Source: an uncultured Mesonia sp.
Lineage (GTDB): Bacteria > Bacteroidota > Bacteroidia > Flavobacteriales > Flavobacteriaceae
Reading direction: 5' to 3'
NCBI GenBank assembly: GCA_947499595.1
Contig: CANMOY010000009.1
Location: forward strand, 36,656-100,655
DNA: 64,000 nt
In this document: piece after piece, positions 56,784-64,000 of the stretch
Numbering within the stretch: the stretch's first letter is position 1
Layout of the letters: every line of letters starts with the position of its first letter
Notes under the pieces: generated by a model
The model's database searches: none
Seen by the model: the letters and a program-made list of their open reading frames with translations, nothing else
Told to the model about the DNA's origin: nothing
Made by a program: the position numbers and the translations under genes

Positions 56784-56868
56784 ATACTAATTTTTATTGT
56801 TTACAGGGTAAATATAAGGATATATTTAGCTTAGAGCGGAGATTGTATTATTAAATCCGTGGTCTGCA

Positions 56869-57093
56869 TTAAGGAACGGGATCATAGCCACTTTTCCCCC
56901 AAGGGTGACATTTTAAAATTCTTTTAAAGCCCAAATAACCACCTTTAAACAATCCGTGTTTTTTAAGTGCTTCTTGTGCGTAAGAAGAACAGGTTGGCTG
57001 AAATCGACAAGTCGCAGGCGTAAGAGGCGAGATGAATTTTTTATAGAGCCAAATTAAAGCTAATAAAGGCGCTATAACTATTTTCTTAATCAT
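56869..57093 (-). CDS. yidD: Membrane protein insertion efficiency factor YidD
   Basis: 74 residues. An N-terminal amphipathic/hydrophobic helix ([18 protein letters not shown]) then the conserved [17 protein letters not shown] with its Cys pair, [15 protein letters not shown] and the end GYDPVP. YidD aids YidC-dependent membrane insertion. Usually it sits by rnpA-yidC; here it overlaps the end of cysS by 8 bp, an arrangement also seen in other Flavobacteria as far as I recall. Confidence 0.97.
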   Translation of the reverse strand: MIKKIVIAPLLALIWLYKKFISPLTPATCRFQPTCSSYAQEALKKHGLFKGGYLGFKRILKCHPWGKSGYDPVP

Positions 57094-58579
57094 TTTTAAT
57101 GGTAAAAGAAGTGCCTTCGCGGCTATCTTTTAACTGAATGCCTACTTTATTAAGCTCATCTCTTATTAAGTCACTAAGGGCGAAGTCTTTGTTGTCGCGA
57201 GCCTTTTTTCTTAAATTTATAAGTAGTTCAACTAATTTTTCTACCCGGTTACTATCTTGATTACTTACAAGGTTAGCATTAGGAATTAAACCCATAACAT
57301 CGAAAACGAAATTATGCATTGTTTCAGATAGTACCACTTTGTCTGCAGCGGTTATTTTAGCTTGTTCTGTGCGAACTGCGTTTATCATTTTTACCGCCTC
57401 GAAAAGATGTGCAATCAGAATTGGACTATTAAAATCATCATTCATAGCATCGTAGCAGTTTTGACGCCATTTGCTGATGTTCAAACTGCTCTTGCTTGAT
57501 TCTGGAAGTGAGTCGACTAAACTTATGGCTTCCATTAAGCGATTAAAACCTTTTTCTGCAGCCTGCAGAGCTTCATCTGAAAAATCGAGAATACTTCTGT
57601 AGTTGGCCTGAAGCATAAAAAATCGGGTAACCGAGGGACTATAAGATTTACTCAATACATCATTGTTACCAGAAAATAATTCTTTTGGCAAAATATTATT
57701 ACCGGTACTTTTGGCCATTTTTTTACCATTTAAGGTAAGCATGTTGGCATGCATCCAATAGTTCACAGGAGACTTATCGTGTGCGGCTTCCCCTTGAGCA
57801 ATTTCACATTCGTGGTGAGGGAATTTTAAGTCCATTCCTCCTCCGTGAATATCAAATGACTCTCCTAAATATTTGGAGCTCATTACGGTGCATTCTAGGT
57901 GCCAACCGGGAAACCCAACACCCCAAGGGGACGGCCAGCGCATAATGTGCTGCGGTTCAGCTTTTTTCCATAAAGCAAAATCTTGTGGATTCTTTTTATC
58001 TGATTGCCCGTCGAGTTCGCGGGTATTCGCAATCATATCTTCTAATTTTCTTTTGCTCAGAATACCATAGTGTTTACTTTGGTTATATTTTAAAACATCA
58101 AAGTAAACAGAGCCGTTGGCTTCATAAGCTAAGCCTTTTTCAATAATTTTTTTGATCAGTTCTATTTGCTCAATAATATGACCTGTCGCAGTAGGCTCAA
58201 TGCTTGGCGGTAAGTTATTGAATTGATGTAAAATCTGGTGAAAGTCTACCGTGTATTTTTGAACCACTTCCATGGGTTCAATTTCTTCTAAACGAGCCTT
58301 CTTTGCAATTCTATCTTCGCCAGTTTCGGCATCGTTTTCTAAATGACCAGCGTCTGTTATATTACGCACGTAACGCACTTTATACCCTAAATGCTTTAAA
58401 TACCTGAAAACTAAATCAAAAGAAATAAAGGTTCGGCAGTTCCCTAAATGCACGTTACTGTAGACAGTGGGGCCACAAACATACATTCCCACATAATCTT
58501 TCGTGATAGGCTTAAAACGTTCTTTTTCTCCCGTAAGAGAATTGTAAATTTTTAACTCTTGATTTTCGTATAAGGGCAT
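57086..58579 (-). CDS. cysS: Cysteine--tRNA ligase
   Basis: 497 residues, class I synthetase. HIGH motif region [20 protein letters not shown] ([15 protein letters not shown], about 34-48) whose first Cys is a zinc ligand, with [10 protein letters not shown] and [10 protein letters not shown] supplying the rest; KMSKS-like KKMAKSTGN at about 294-302. C-terminal DALR helical domain from about 360. It charges tRNA-Cys. yidD overlaps its 3' end by 8 bp; folE ends 38 bp upstream of its start. Confidence 0.98.
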   Translation of the reverse strand: MPLYENQELKIYNSLTGEKERFKPITKDYVGMYVCGPTVYSNVHLGNCRTFISFDLVFRYLKHLGYKVRYVRNITDAGHLENDAETGEDRIAKKARLEEIEPMEVVQKYTVDFHQILHQFNNLPPSIEPTATGHIIEQIELIKKIIEKGLAYEANGSVYFDVLKYNQSKHYGILSKRKLEDMIANTRELDGQSDKKNPQDFALWKKAEPQHIMRWPSPWGVGFPGWHLECTVMSSKYLGESFDIHGGGMDLKFPHHECEIAQGEAAHDKSPVNYWMHANMLTLNGKKMAKSTGNNILPKELFSGNNDVLSKSYSPSVTRFFMLQANYRSILDFSDEALQAAEKGFNRLMEAISLVDSLPESSKSSLNISKWRQNCYDAMNDDFNSPILIAHLFEAVKMINAVRTEQAKITAADKVVLSETMHNFVFDVMGLIPNANLVSNQDSNRVEKLVELLINLRKKARDNKDFALSDLIRDELNKVGIQLKDSREGTSFTIKND

Positions 58580-58617
58580 GGGTATAATTTTTAACTTGGT
58601 GTAATGAATTTAAAACT

Positions 58618-59295
58618 TTAAAATTCAGTATCCATATTGATGTAGTCTAAAAACTCTCTTTTTATATTCTTGTCTTTAAACTTACCACCAAATTCGCTTG
58701 TAACGGTACTACTTTCAATATCTCGTATTCCTCGACTGTTGACACAAAGATGCTTGGCGTCGATAACACAAGCCACATCGTCTGTGCCTAGTGCTTTTTG
58801 AAGCTCGGCAACAATTTGCATGGTTAAGCGCTCTTGCACTTGAGGTCTTTTGGCATAATAGTCTACAATCCTATTCATCTTTGATAGACCTACGACAGTG
58901 CCATTTGAAATATAGGCGACGTGTGCGCGGCCCACAATAGGTAGCAAATGATGTTCGCAGGTAGAATAAACCGTAATGTTTTTCTCTACTAGCATTTCTC
59001 CGTATTTGTAATTGTTTTGAAAAACCGAAGCTTTAGGTTTTCTCTTGGGATGCAAACCGGCAAAAGACTCATTCACAAACATTTTAGCCACTCGTAAAGG
59101 AGTTCCTTTTAAGCTATCGTCTTCTAAGTCTAAACCCAAAGTCTTTAATATATTGTGAACGTCTTGCTGTATTATGGCAATCTTTTCTTCATCTGTTTTT
59201 TCAAACGCATCTTTTCTTAGCGGATTCTCTGCGCTAGAACTTACATGGTTGTCACCAATTTCATCTATATTTTCCAAGATATTATCAATTTTCAT
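58618..59295 (-). CDS. folE: GTP cyclohydrolase I
   Basis: 225 residues from the ATG at 59295 (MKIDNILENIDEIG). An upstream in-frame start is excluded because the -7 promoter element lies inside that extension. It opens GTP to dihydroneopterin triphosphate for folate, and also feeds queuosine through QueE. Motifs: VYSTCEHHLLPIVGRAHVAYI (CEHHLLPI, zinc Cys and His), QVQERLT-like RPQVQERLTMQI, and AKHLCVNSRGI (second zinc Cys). Confidence 0.98.
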   Translation of the reverse strand: MKIDNILENIDEIGDNHVSSSAENPLRKDAFEKTDEEKIAIIQQDVHNILKTLGLDLEDDSLKGTPLRVAKMFVNESFAGLHPKRKPKASVFQNNYKYGEMLVEKNITVYSTCEHHLLPIVGRAHVAYISNGTVVGLSKMNRIVDYYAKRPQVQERLTMQIVAELQKALGTDDVACVIDAKHLCVNSRGIRDIESSTVTSEFGGKFKDKNIKREFLDYINMDTEF

Positions 59296-59324
59296 TTTAT
59301 AAACCTCTATCAATTTTAAGTGGG

Positions 59325-59332
59325 CAAAGATA
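59325..59332 (-). promoter_or_regulatory. folE -7 promoter element
   Basis: On the minus strand TATCTTTG matches TAnnTTTG, 29 nt before the folE ATG at 59295. No good TTG at -33. Confidence 0.55.
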
Positions 59333-59489
59333 AGCATTTATGTTTTTCTAAACTAAAGCTTTATTCGGCAAGGCGAAAACATTATAGTTTTTAACTTAAT
59401 TTTGGCCTATGATTAAGTTTTCAAAAATTGTAACAAAAGCTTTACACCTAAAGAATTGGTAATAAACAGACAGAACTTATACTGCTTGC

Positions 59490-61022
59490 CTACATATCAA
59501 ATATAAAACTCATTATGTAGTTAGAATCATTTCTTTCTAATTGCACAGTATTGCTTAAGCCTGTTTTTAATAGGTCTTGTTGCATGTTTACCTGATAGTA
59601 GCTGTAGGCAAAATCTATTTTTATTCGACCAAAATTATATCCTAAACCAGCTGAAAATCCGTAAAGATCGTCTTGTAAATCCTTACTTTCAAATGGGGAT
59701 TGTTCAAAACGAGCTCCTGCACGTAGACTCCAATTTTTAAGACGATGTTCTGCGCCCATTCTTATGCTTGAGGCGGCAGTTAATCTGTTGCTTAAGCCTT
59801 TATTTTGTAGTTCGAAATTTTGGTTTTCTCTAGATCGCAATTTAATATTACCATAGTTTTTATAGCCGTAATCTAAACTAACCAGTGTTGAAGGTGCAAA
59901 AATCAAAGCTGCACTTGCTTTTATTTGACCTGGTGTCCTAAGTTTATAATTTGGAAAAACGTTCACAATAAAAGGATTAGCAGTAGCATTACCAAATTCT
60001 TGACTTGAGGTGCTTAGATATTGAGTCGTTTCGTCAGAAATGGTGTACCAAGTGGGAGAGTCGTAACTCAACCCAAGTCGTAAAAACTTATTGATCTTAG
60101 CTATTCCACCTAATTGAAAAGAAAATCCAGAACCTATTGTGCTCAGGTTGTTTTCGAAGTAAATTGAGGATAATCTGCTGCTTTGATTTGGTCTTTCAAA
60201 ATAACTTGTAATGCGTTCAAAATTAATGAAATGAGCGTTTAGGTTGAGACCTATATAAAATTTATTTTGCAAGGCTAAGGAACCGTTTAAAGAGAATTTG
60301 CCGTTAAAGCCTGTGCCTTGTTGGCTATAGGAATGATAAGTGTTATTGGTGGTAGTATTTGAAATATATTGCGTGTTTTCTAAGTCATTCGGATCTGCTG
60401 GATCAAAAAGATAAGTTTCGTAACCCAAGTAAGCTGTTTGCAGTTCGGAGTTTGTAACTCCTAAGTTATTAAAATTAGTTTCACCCAAAAATCGATATAA
60501 ATCATCTAAAGATTCACCAGGCCGTGTGGTGAACAAATCAAGGGGAATACCATTAGCTAAATTTGTAAAGTACGAACCGATAGACTCGTTGCTTGTTCCG
60601 CGAGCAAGAAAATTTTGTTCCAAATTTTTTTGCTGATCATAGGTGAGACCAAAACTGAATTTATTTACAGTGGCTTGAGGATTATAATTTTCAAAAACAT
60701 AGACTGCCCCAGCTTGAGGAATGTGAAATTCATTTTCTTTCGCAGCTCCATTTTCACCGGCAAAAGAAGAATTGTTTTTGAGATGCTGATAACCAAAGGT
60801 GAACCCTGCCGTGTTATGCAGAAAAATTGAGGATCCGGCAGGATTAACTTGGAGCGCAGATAAATCACCACCTAAAGCGCCGAAAGCTCCGCTCATGGCC
60901 GTAAAACGTGCCGTTCCTAAAACATCAGACTGTCCAAAATTTAGTGCCTCATTAATACTTTGAGCAGCACCTATTGTTGAAATAAGTGCTGCTGTTATTA
61001 TACTTATATATTTTTTTTTCAT
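59490..61022 (-). CDS. OmpP1/FadL-family outer-membrane transporter
   Basis: 510 residues. Signal peptide to about residue 20 (STIGAAQ), then the N-terminal hatch region typical of Bacteroidota FadL-like proteins: TARFTAMSGAFGALGGDLSALQVNPAGSSIF (GAFGALGGDLSALQVNPAG, about 44-62). A 14-strand-type barrel follows: GIAKINKFLRLGLSYDSP, GAEHRLKNWSLRAGARF, GLGYNFGRIKIDFAYSYY, ending IMSFIFDM. FadL proteins take up hydrophobic compounds such as fatty acids; some relatives are mis-named hemin receptors. It is 10 bp from the RS-rich lipoprotein gene upstream. Confidence 0.88.
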   Translation of the reverse strand: MKKKYISIITAALISTIGAAQSINEALNFGQSDVLGTARFTAMSGAFGALGGDLSALQVNPAGSSIFLHNTAGFTFGYQHLKNNSSFAGENGAAKENEFHIPQAGAVYVFENYNPQATVNKFSFGLTYDQQKNLEQNFLARGTSNESIGSYFTNLANGIPLDLFTTRPGESLDDLYRFLGETNFNNLGVTNSELQTAYLGYETYLFDPADPNDLENTQYISNTTTNNTYHSYSQQGTGFNGKFSLNGSLALQNKFYIGLNLNAHFINFERITSYFERPNQSSRLSSIYFENNLSTIGSGFSFQLGGIAKINKFLRLGLSYDSPTWYTISDETTQYLSTSSQEFGNATANPFIVNVFPNYKLRTPGQIKASAALIFAPSTLVSLDYGYKNYGNIKLRSRENQNFELQNKGLSNRLTAASSIRMGAEHRLKNWSLRAGARFEQSPFESKDLQDDLYGFSAGLGYNFGRIKIDFAYSYYQVNMQQDLLKTGLSNTVQLERNDSNYIMSFIFDM

Positions 61023-61032
61023 AAGGATATTT

Positions 61033-62151
61033 TTATCTAGGAGAACGACGAGAAGAACTACCCCTGCTGCTTCTTGTTCCGCTACTTGATCGGCTAGAGC
61101 TAGAAGATCTTGTAGAGCTCGAATTGCGGGTTGATCGACTAGGTGAATAAGTGCGATTGCTTGAATTTGTAGACCTACGGTTTATAGAGTTCGAACTTCT
61201 GGTGCTAGGACGTGCGCTTCGGTTGTAGTAACCACTTCTTCTACTGGTTTGAGTAGCCGATGAATTTCTGTTTACACCTCGATTGCTTTGGTAACGGCTA
61301 TCACCTCTAGCATTAATGCCACGGGTGTTTTTTATGGTCGTTCTTGATTGACTTCTCCGAATGCTATTATTGCTACTTCTGTTTATACCGCTATTTGAAT
61401 TTCTACGGTAGCTTTCTGAGGCATTTCTACGATAGCTATCACCGGCATTGCGTCTGTAATTGCTATTACGCGTGTTGCGATAATTTCTAGTTGCATCGTG
61501 ATAGGCTATTGAGTGTCTATAATTATGATAGGCAGGATGATAAGCCACGCCACCATAAAATGGGTGATTCCAAGCGCCCCAGTAATTATAAGGGTGTCCC
61601 CATCCCCAATAGGCCGATCCCCAGCCAAATCGAGGGTTGTGCCAACCCCATCCCCAAGCACCGTAAAAACCTCCATACCAGCCACCGTAAAAAGGATCAT
61701 TCCAAATACCCCAAGGATGGTAAAACCCAGAAAACAAATAAGGATTTCTATCAATAACGGTAATATTAACCTCGGTAGGGTTAGACCCCCAGCTAGCATT
61801 GTTGTAGGCATATTCCTCATCTTCGTAAATTACATTTTCTTGACCGTTGTCTTGATAATCACGCTGTGTAGTGTAATTATCAATATCGGTAAAAACTTCA
61901 TTCTCTTGGTTTACTCCTTGAGCCATAGTGATTTGCTCACCTTGTTCTTTAAAGTAATTCTGATAGTAACCAGTCTTTTCATTTTGACGCTGCTGTGGCG
62001 TAGCAGTAGAACGATTTACGTTTTGACTGTAGATTCCATCTTGAGGAATAGACGTATTCTGATAGGTGCCACACGATAGCAGTAAAAATAGCATCCCTAA
62101 CCCAAGTGGCCAAGATGCGTATTTCAATATATTTATAGAATTAAGATGCAT
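61033..62151 (-). CDS. Lipoprotein with Gly/Trp/Tyr-rich middle and Arg/Ser-rich tail
   Basis: 372 residues, low complexity but with a clear layout. 1-27: signal peptide with lipobox LLSC (Cys27). 30-135: Gln/Asn-rich and acidic part, ending NPTEVNITVIDRNPY. 140-210: Gly, Trp, Tyr, His, Pro-rich, with FYGGWYGGFYGAWGWGW. 212-372: strongly basic, rich in Arg, Ser and Asn, including an eight-residue repeat YRRNAxxS at 232-255 (three copies) and an SR-type end (SSTRSSSSSRSSSGTRSS). Net charge is very positive. Similar proteins are seen upstream of proS in other Flavobacteria, as I recall. Function unknown; an envelope, peptidoglycan or LPS contact role fits the charge. Forms an operon with the FadL-like gene (10 bp). 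Confidence 0.8.
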   Translation of the reverse strand: MHLNSINILKYASWPLGLGMLFLLLSCGTYQNTSIPQDGIYSQNVNRSTATPQQRQNEKTGYYQNYFKEQGEQITMAQGVNQENEVFTDIDNYTTQRDYQDNGQENVIYEDEEYAYNNASWGSNPTEVNITVIDRNPYLFSGFYHPWGIWNDPFYGGWYGGFYGAWGWGWHNPRFGWGSAYWGWGHPYNYWGAWNHPFYGGVAYHPAYHNYRHSIAYHDATRNYRNTRNSNYRRNAGDSYRRNASESYRRNSNSGINRSSNNSIRRSQSRTTIKNTRGINARGDSRYQSNRGVNRNSSATQTSRRSGYYNRSARPSTRSSNSINRRSTNSSNRTYSPSRSTRNSSSTRSSSSSRSSSGTRSSRGSSSRRSPR

Positions 62152-62166
62152 ATCTTTTGTATTTTA

Positions 62167-62197
62167 TTGTTGAACATTTCAAATTTAACTAGTTTTG
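62167..62197 (+). promoter_or_regulatory. proS promoter
   Basis: TTG at 62167-62169, 20-nt spacer, TAGTTTTG at 62190-62197: a full match to the Bacteroidota consensus. It overlaps a minus-strand -7 element at 62180-62187. Confidence 0.7.
62180..62187 (-). promoter_or_regulatory. Minus-strand -7 element for the RS-rich lipoprotein operon
   Basis: On the minus strand TAAATTTG matches TAnnTTTG, 28 nt before the ATG at 62151. No TTG at the -33 distance. It lies inside the 20-nt spacer of the divergent proS promoter. Confidence 0.5.
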
Positions 62198-62251
62198 CCT
62201 AAACTAAAAATTCATTAACAATAGCACAAGCATTGTGCCAAAGATATATAT

Positions 62252-63730
62252 ATGGCAAATAAGCTAACCTCAAGAAGTACAGATTATTCAAAGTGGTATA
62301 ATGAGCTTGTTGTACAAGCAGATCTAGCAGAGAACTCGGCTGTTAGAGGGTGTATGGTGATTAAGCCTTATGGGTATGCCATATGGGAAAAAATGCAAGC
62401 TCAATTAGATAAGCGTTTCAAAGAGACGGGTCATCAAAATGCTTATTTCCCTTTATTTGTCCCAAAAAGCCTATTCGAAGCCGAGGAAAAAAACGCAGAG
62501 GGGTTTGCAAAAGAGTGTGCGGTAGTAACGCACTATAGACTAAAAACAGACCCTAGTGATGCATCAAAATTAATTGTAGATCCAGAGGCTAAATTAGAAG
62601 AGGAATTAGTGGTTAGGCCAACCTCCGAAGCTATTATTTGGAATACCTATAAAGGTTGGATACAATCTTATCGTGATTTACCTATTAAGATTAACCAATG
62701 GGCTAATGTGGTACGATGGGAAATGCGTACACGTTTGTTTTTAAGAACAGCCGAATTTTTGTGGCAAGAGGGGCATACGGCTCACGAAACAAGAGAAGAG
62801 GCTTTATTTGAAACCAAGCAAATGAATGAAGTGTATGCTGATTTTGTAGAAAATTTTATGGCAATTCCGGTTATTCAGGGTAAAAAAACCGAAAGTGAGC
62901 GTTTTGCAGGTGCAGAAGAAACTTATTGTATTGAAGCGCTTATGCAAGACGGGAAGGCTCTTCAGGCAGGAACTTCACATTTTTTAGGTCAAAATTTTGC
63001 TAAGGCCTTTGACGTAAAATATGCTAGCAAAGAAGGTAAATTGGAACACGTTTGGGCTACTAGTTGGGGTGTGTCTACGCGATTGATGGGAGCTTTAATT
63101 ATGACTCATAGCGATGATAAAGGACTTGTGTTGCCGCCAAAATTAGCGCCTAATCAAGTGGTTATAGTTCCTATTTATAAAGGAGAAGAGCAATTAAAAC
63201 AAATTGCCGAAAAGGCACAAATAATTGCTCAAAATCTTAGAGAAGCCGGTATTTCGGTGAAATTTGACGATCGTGATACACATAAACCAGGCTGGAAATT
63301 TGCTCAATATGAATTACAAGGGGTTCCTGTACGTTTGGCAATAGGACCAAAAGATTTAGAAAAAGGTACAGTAGAGTTGGCTAGACGCGACACCCTTACC
63401 AAAGAATTTATAAAACAAGATGAACTTGTAGAGAAAGTGAAAGCTTTAATGGTTGAAATTCAAGATAATCTATTTAATAAGGCACTTAACTACAGAAATG
63501 AACACATTTCTAAAGTTGAAGATTTTGAAACATTCAAAAAAGTATTAAAAGAAAAAGGTGGTTTTATTTCAGCTCATTGGGATGGGACAGCCGAAACCGA
63601 AGAGAGAATTAAAGAATTGACTAAGGCAACCATTCGTTGTATTCCTTTTGATGCTGAAAATGAATCGGGTAGCTGCGTGTTTACTGGTAAGCCATCTAAT
63701 CAGCGTGTTTTATTTGCTAAGGCTTATTAA
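62252..63730 (+). CDS. proS: Proline--tRNA ligase, archaeal/eukaryotic type
   Basis: 492 residues, a class II synthetase of the ProS3 type: no editing (INS) domain between motifs 2 and 3. Motifs: [17 protein letters not shown] region, [45 protein letters not shown] (motif 2: [20 protein letters not shown]), [15 protein letters not shown] (motif 3), then [11 protein letters not shown]. The C-terminal domain ends [22 protein letters not shown] (tail -KAY) with a single Cys pair lost or partial, so the archaeal zinc site is probably absent. It charges tRNA-Pro. Confidence 0.97.
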   Translation: MANKLTSRSTDYSKWYNELVVQADLAENSAVRGCMVIKPYGYAIWEKMQAQLDKRFKETGHQNAYFPLFVPKSLFEAEEKNAEGFAKECAVVTHYRLKTDPSDASKLIVDPEAKLEEELVVRPTSEAIIWNTYKGWIQSYRDLPIKINQWANVVRWEMRTRLFLRTAEFLWQEGHTAHETREEALFETKQMNEVYADFVENFMAIPVIQGKKTESERFAGAEETYCIEALMQDGKALQAGTSHFLGQNFAKAFDVKYASKEGKLEHVWATSWGVSTRLMGALIMTHSDDKGLVLPPKLAPNQVVIVPIYKGEEQLKQIAEKAQIIAQNLREAGISVKFDDRDTHKPGWKFAQYELQGVPVRLAIGPKDLEKGTVELARRDTLTKEFIKQDELVEKVKALMVEIQDNLFNKALNYRNEHISKVEDFETFKKVLKEKGGFISAHWDGTAETEERIKELTKATIRCIPFDAENESGSCVFTGKPSNQRVLFAKAY

Positions 63731-63759
63731 AAAAAGTGCAAAAAAAAATGAAATTTTGT

Positions 63760-63789
63760 TTGGTGCATTTAAAATAAGTCTTATTTTTG
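63760..63789 (+). promoter_or_regulatory. Promoter of the tRNA-Glu genes
   Basis: TTG at 63760-63762 (within TTTGG), 19-nt spacer, TATTTTTG at 63782-63789, a full match to the consensus. It lies 21 nt before the first tRNA. Confidence 0.8.
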
Positions 63790-63810
63790 CATCCGCATTC
63801 AAGCAATAAT

Positions 63811-63882
63811 GGTCCGTTCGTCTAGGGGTTAGGACGCCAGGTTTTCATCCTGGTAACAGGGGTTCGAATCCCCTACGGACTA
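63811..63882 (+). tRNA. tRNA-Glu (UUC), first copy
   Basis: 72 nt. Acceptor stem GGTCCGT/ACGGACT with G1-U72 as a wobble pair, D arm GTCTAGGGGTTAGGAC, anticodon stem CCAGG/CCTGG around loop TTTTCAT with anticodon TTC, short variable loop TAACA, T arm AGGGG-TTCGAAT-CCCCT, discriminator A. The CCA end is not encoded. Confidence 0.97.
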
Positions 63883-63888
63883 CAAAGT

Positions 63889-63910
63889 AACAAACAGTCG
63901 GTTTGTTTTT
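63889..63910 (+). other. Hairpin with T-run between the two tRNA genes
   Basis: AACAAAC (63889-63895) pairs with GTTTGTT (63901-63907), loop AGTCG, then T to 63910. It looks like a weak terminator, though it may only be a processing spacer, since a second tRNA-Glu follows 17 nt on. Confidence 0.5.
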
Positions 63911-63927
63911 GAAATAAGTAAACTAAT

Positions 63928-63999
63928 GGTCCGTTCGTCTAGGGGTTAGGACGCCAGGTTTTCATCCTGGTAACAGGGGTTCGAATCCCCTACGGACTA
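63928..63999 (+). tRNA. tRNA-Glu (UUC), second copy
   Basis: 72 nt, identical in every base to the copy at 63811-63882, with the same anticodon TTC. Ends one base before the window edge; no CCA is encoded. Tandem copies fit high demand for glutamate tRNA, needed both for translation and for tetrapyrrole synthesis. Confidence 0.97.
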
Positions 64000-64000
64000 C

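Noticed and set aside
59296..59337. Earlier start for FolE
   Set aside because: The -7 promoter element lies within this extension.
61491..62079. Open frames opposite the RS-rich lipoprotein on both strands
   Set aside because: They come from the low-complexity Gly/Trp/Arg/Ser codons; the proteins show no domain or start context.
63811..63999. Direct repeat suggesting a CRISPR or mobile repeat
   Set aside because: The two repeat units are tRNA-Glu genes with full cloverleaf; there is no CRISPR array and no transposase anywhere in the window.

Overview
The window is a chromosomal segment from a member of the Bacteroidota, almost certainly a Flavobacteriaceae-type marine or environmental bacterium. 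Evidence: AT-rich DNA; a SusC/SusD outer-membrane pair; a sigma/FecR/TonB-receptor cassette; a fused SecDF; an archaeal-type ProRS without editing domain; zinc-free forms of ribosomal proteins L36 and S14; no strong Shine-Dalgarno sequences before most starts; and repeated promoters of the Bacteroidota type (TTG, 19-20 bp, TAnnTTTG). There is no phage, integrase, transposase, CRISPR array or other sign of recent transfer. Most of the window is core genome.

Layout. 1-5471 (minus strand): start of a secreted protein (possibly an S8 peptidase), then a lipoprotein-SusD-SusC operon. 5588-7264 (minus): a small Omp85-family outer-membrane protein, divergent from the next block. 7360-24635 (plus): one long translation supercluster, rpsL-rpsG-fusA-rpsJ through the S10, spc and alpha blocks to rplQ, with secY, infA and rpoA inside, no tuf between fusA and rpsJ, and a strong terminator at its end. 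Five gaps inside it hold RNA structure that looks regulatory. 24663-30545 (plus): carA, eno, gltA and two neighbouring guanidino-modifying enzymes (an arginine-deiminase-like protein and CtlX). 30542-34486: an NAD(P)-binding oxidoreductase, two small unknown proteins and argS. 34499-38245 (minus): ECF sigma factor, FecR anti-sigma factor and TonB-dependent receptor, a cell-surface signalling unit. 38438-40717 (plus): ffh and folD. 40751-45751 (minus): YkvA, AI-2E-type permease, VOC protein, a Rho-N-like small protein, RluF, an alpha/beta hydrolase and two lipoproteins. 45867-46499: queE. 46496-47032 (minus): DUF2911 protein. 47171-55427 (plus): gyrB, two paralogous DUF6588-type proteins, mdh and secDF. 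55959-59295 (minus): lgt, yidD, cysS, folE. 59490-62151 (minus): a FadL-like porin and a strange Arg/Ser-rich lipoprotein. 62252-63999 (plus): proS and two identical tRNA-Glu genes running to the window edge.

How the genes work together. The central part makes the ribosome, RNA polymerase alpha and the Sec channel. SecY, SecDF, Ffh, Lgt and YidD form an export and membrane-biogenesis theme that serves the many lipoproteins and outer-membrane proteins encoded here. Metabolic genes (eno, gltA, mdh, carA, folE, folD) are housekeeping. The less routine parts are the SusCD-lipoprotein-secreted-protein module, the sigma/FecR/receptor unit, the two pentein-fold enzymes after gltA, the tandem DUF6588 genes and the RS-rich lipoprotein. 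I found no clear new multi-gene system. The most promising undescribed signals are RNA structures in the ribosomal cluster, above all those before rplC and rpsD.
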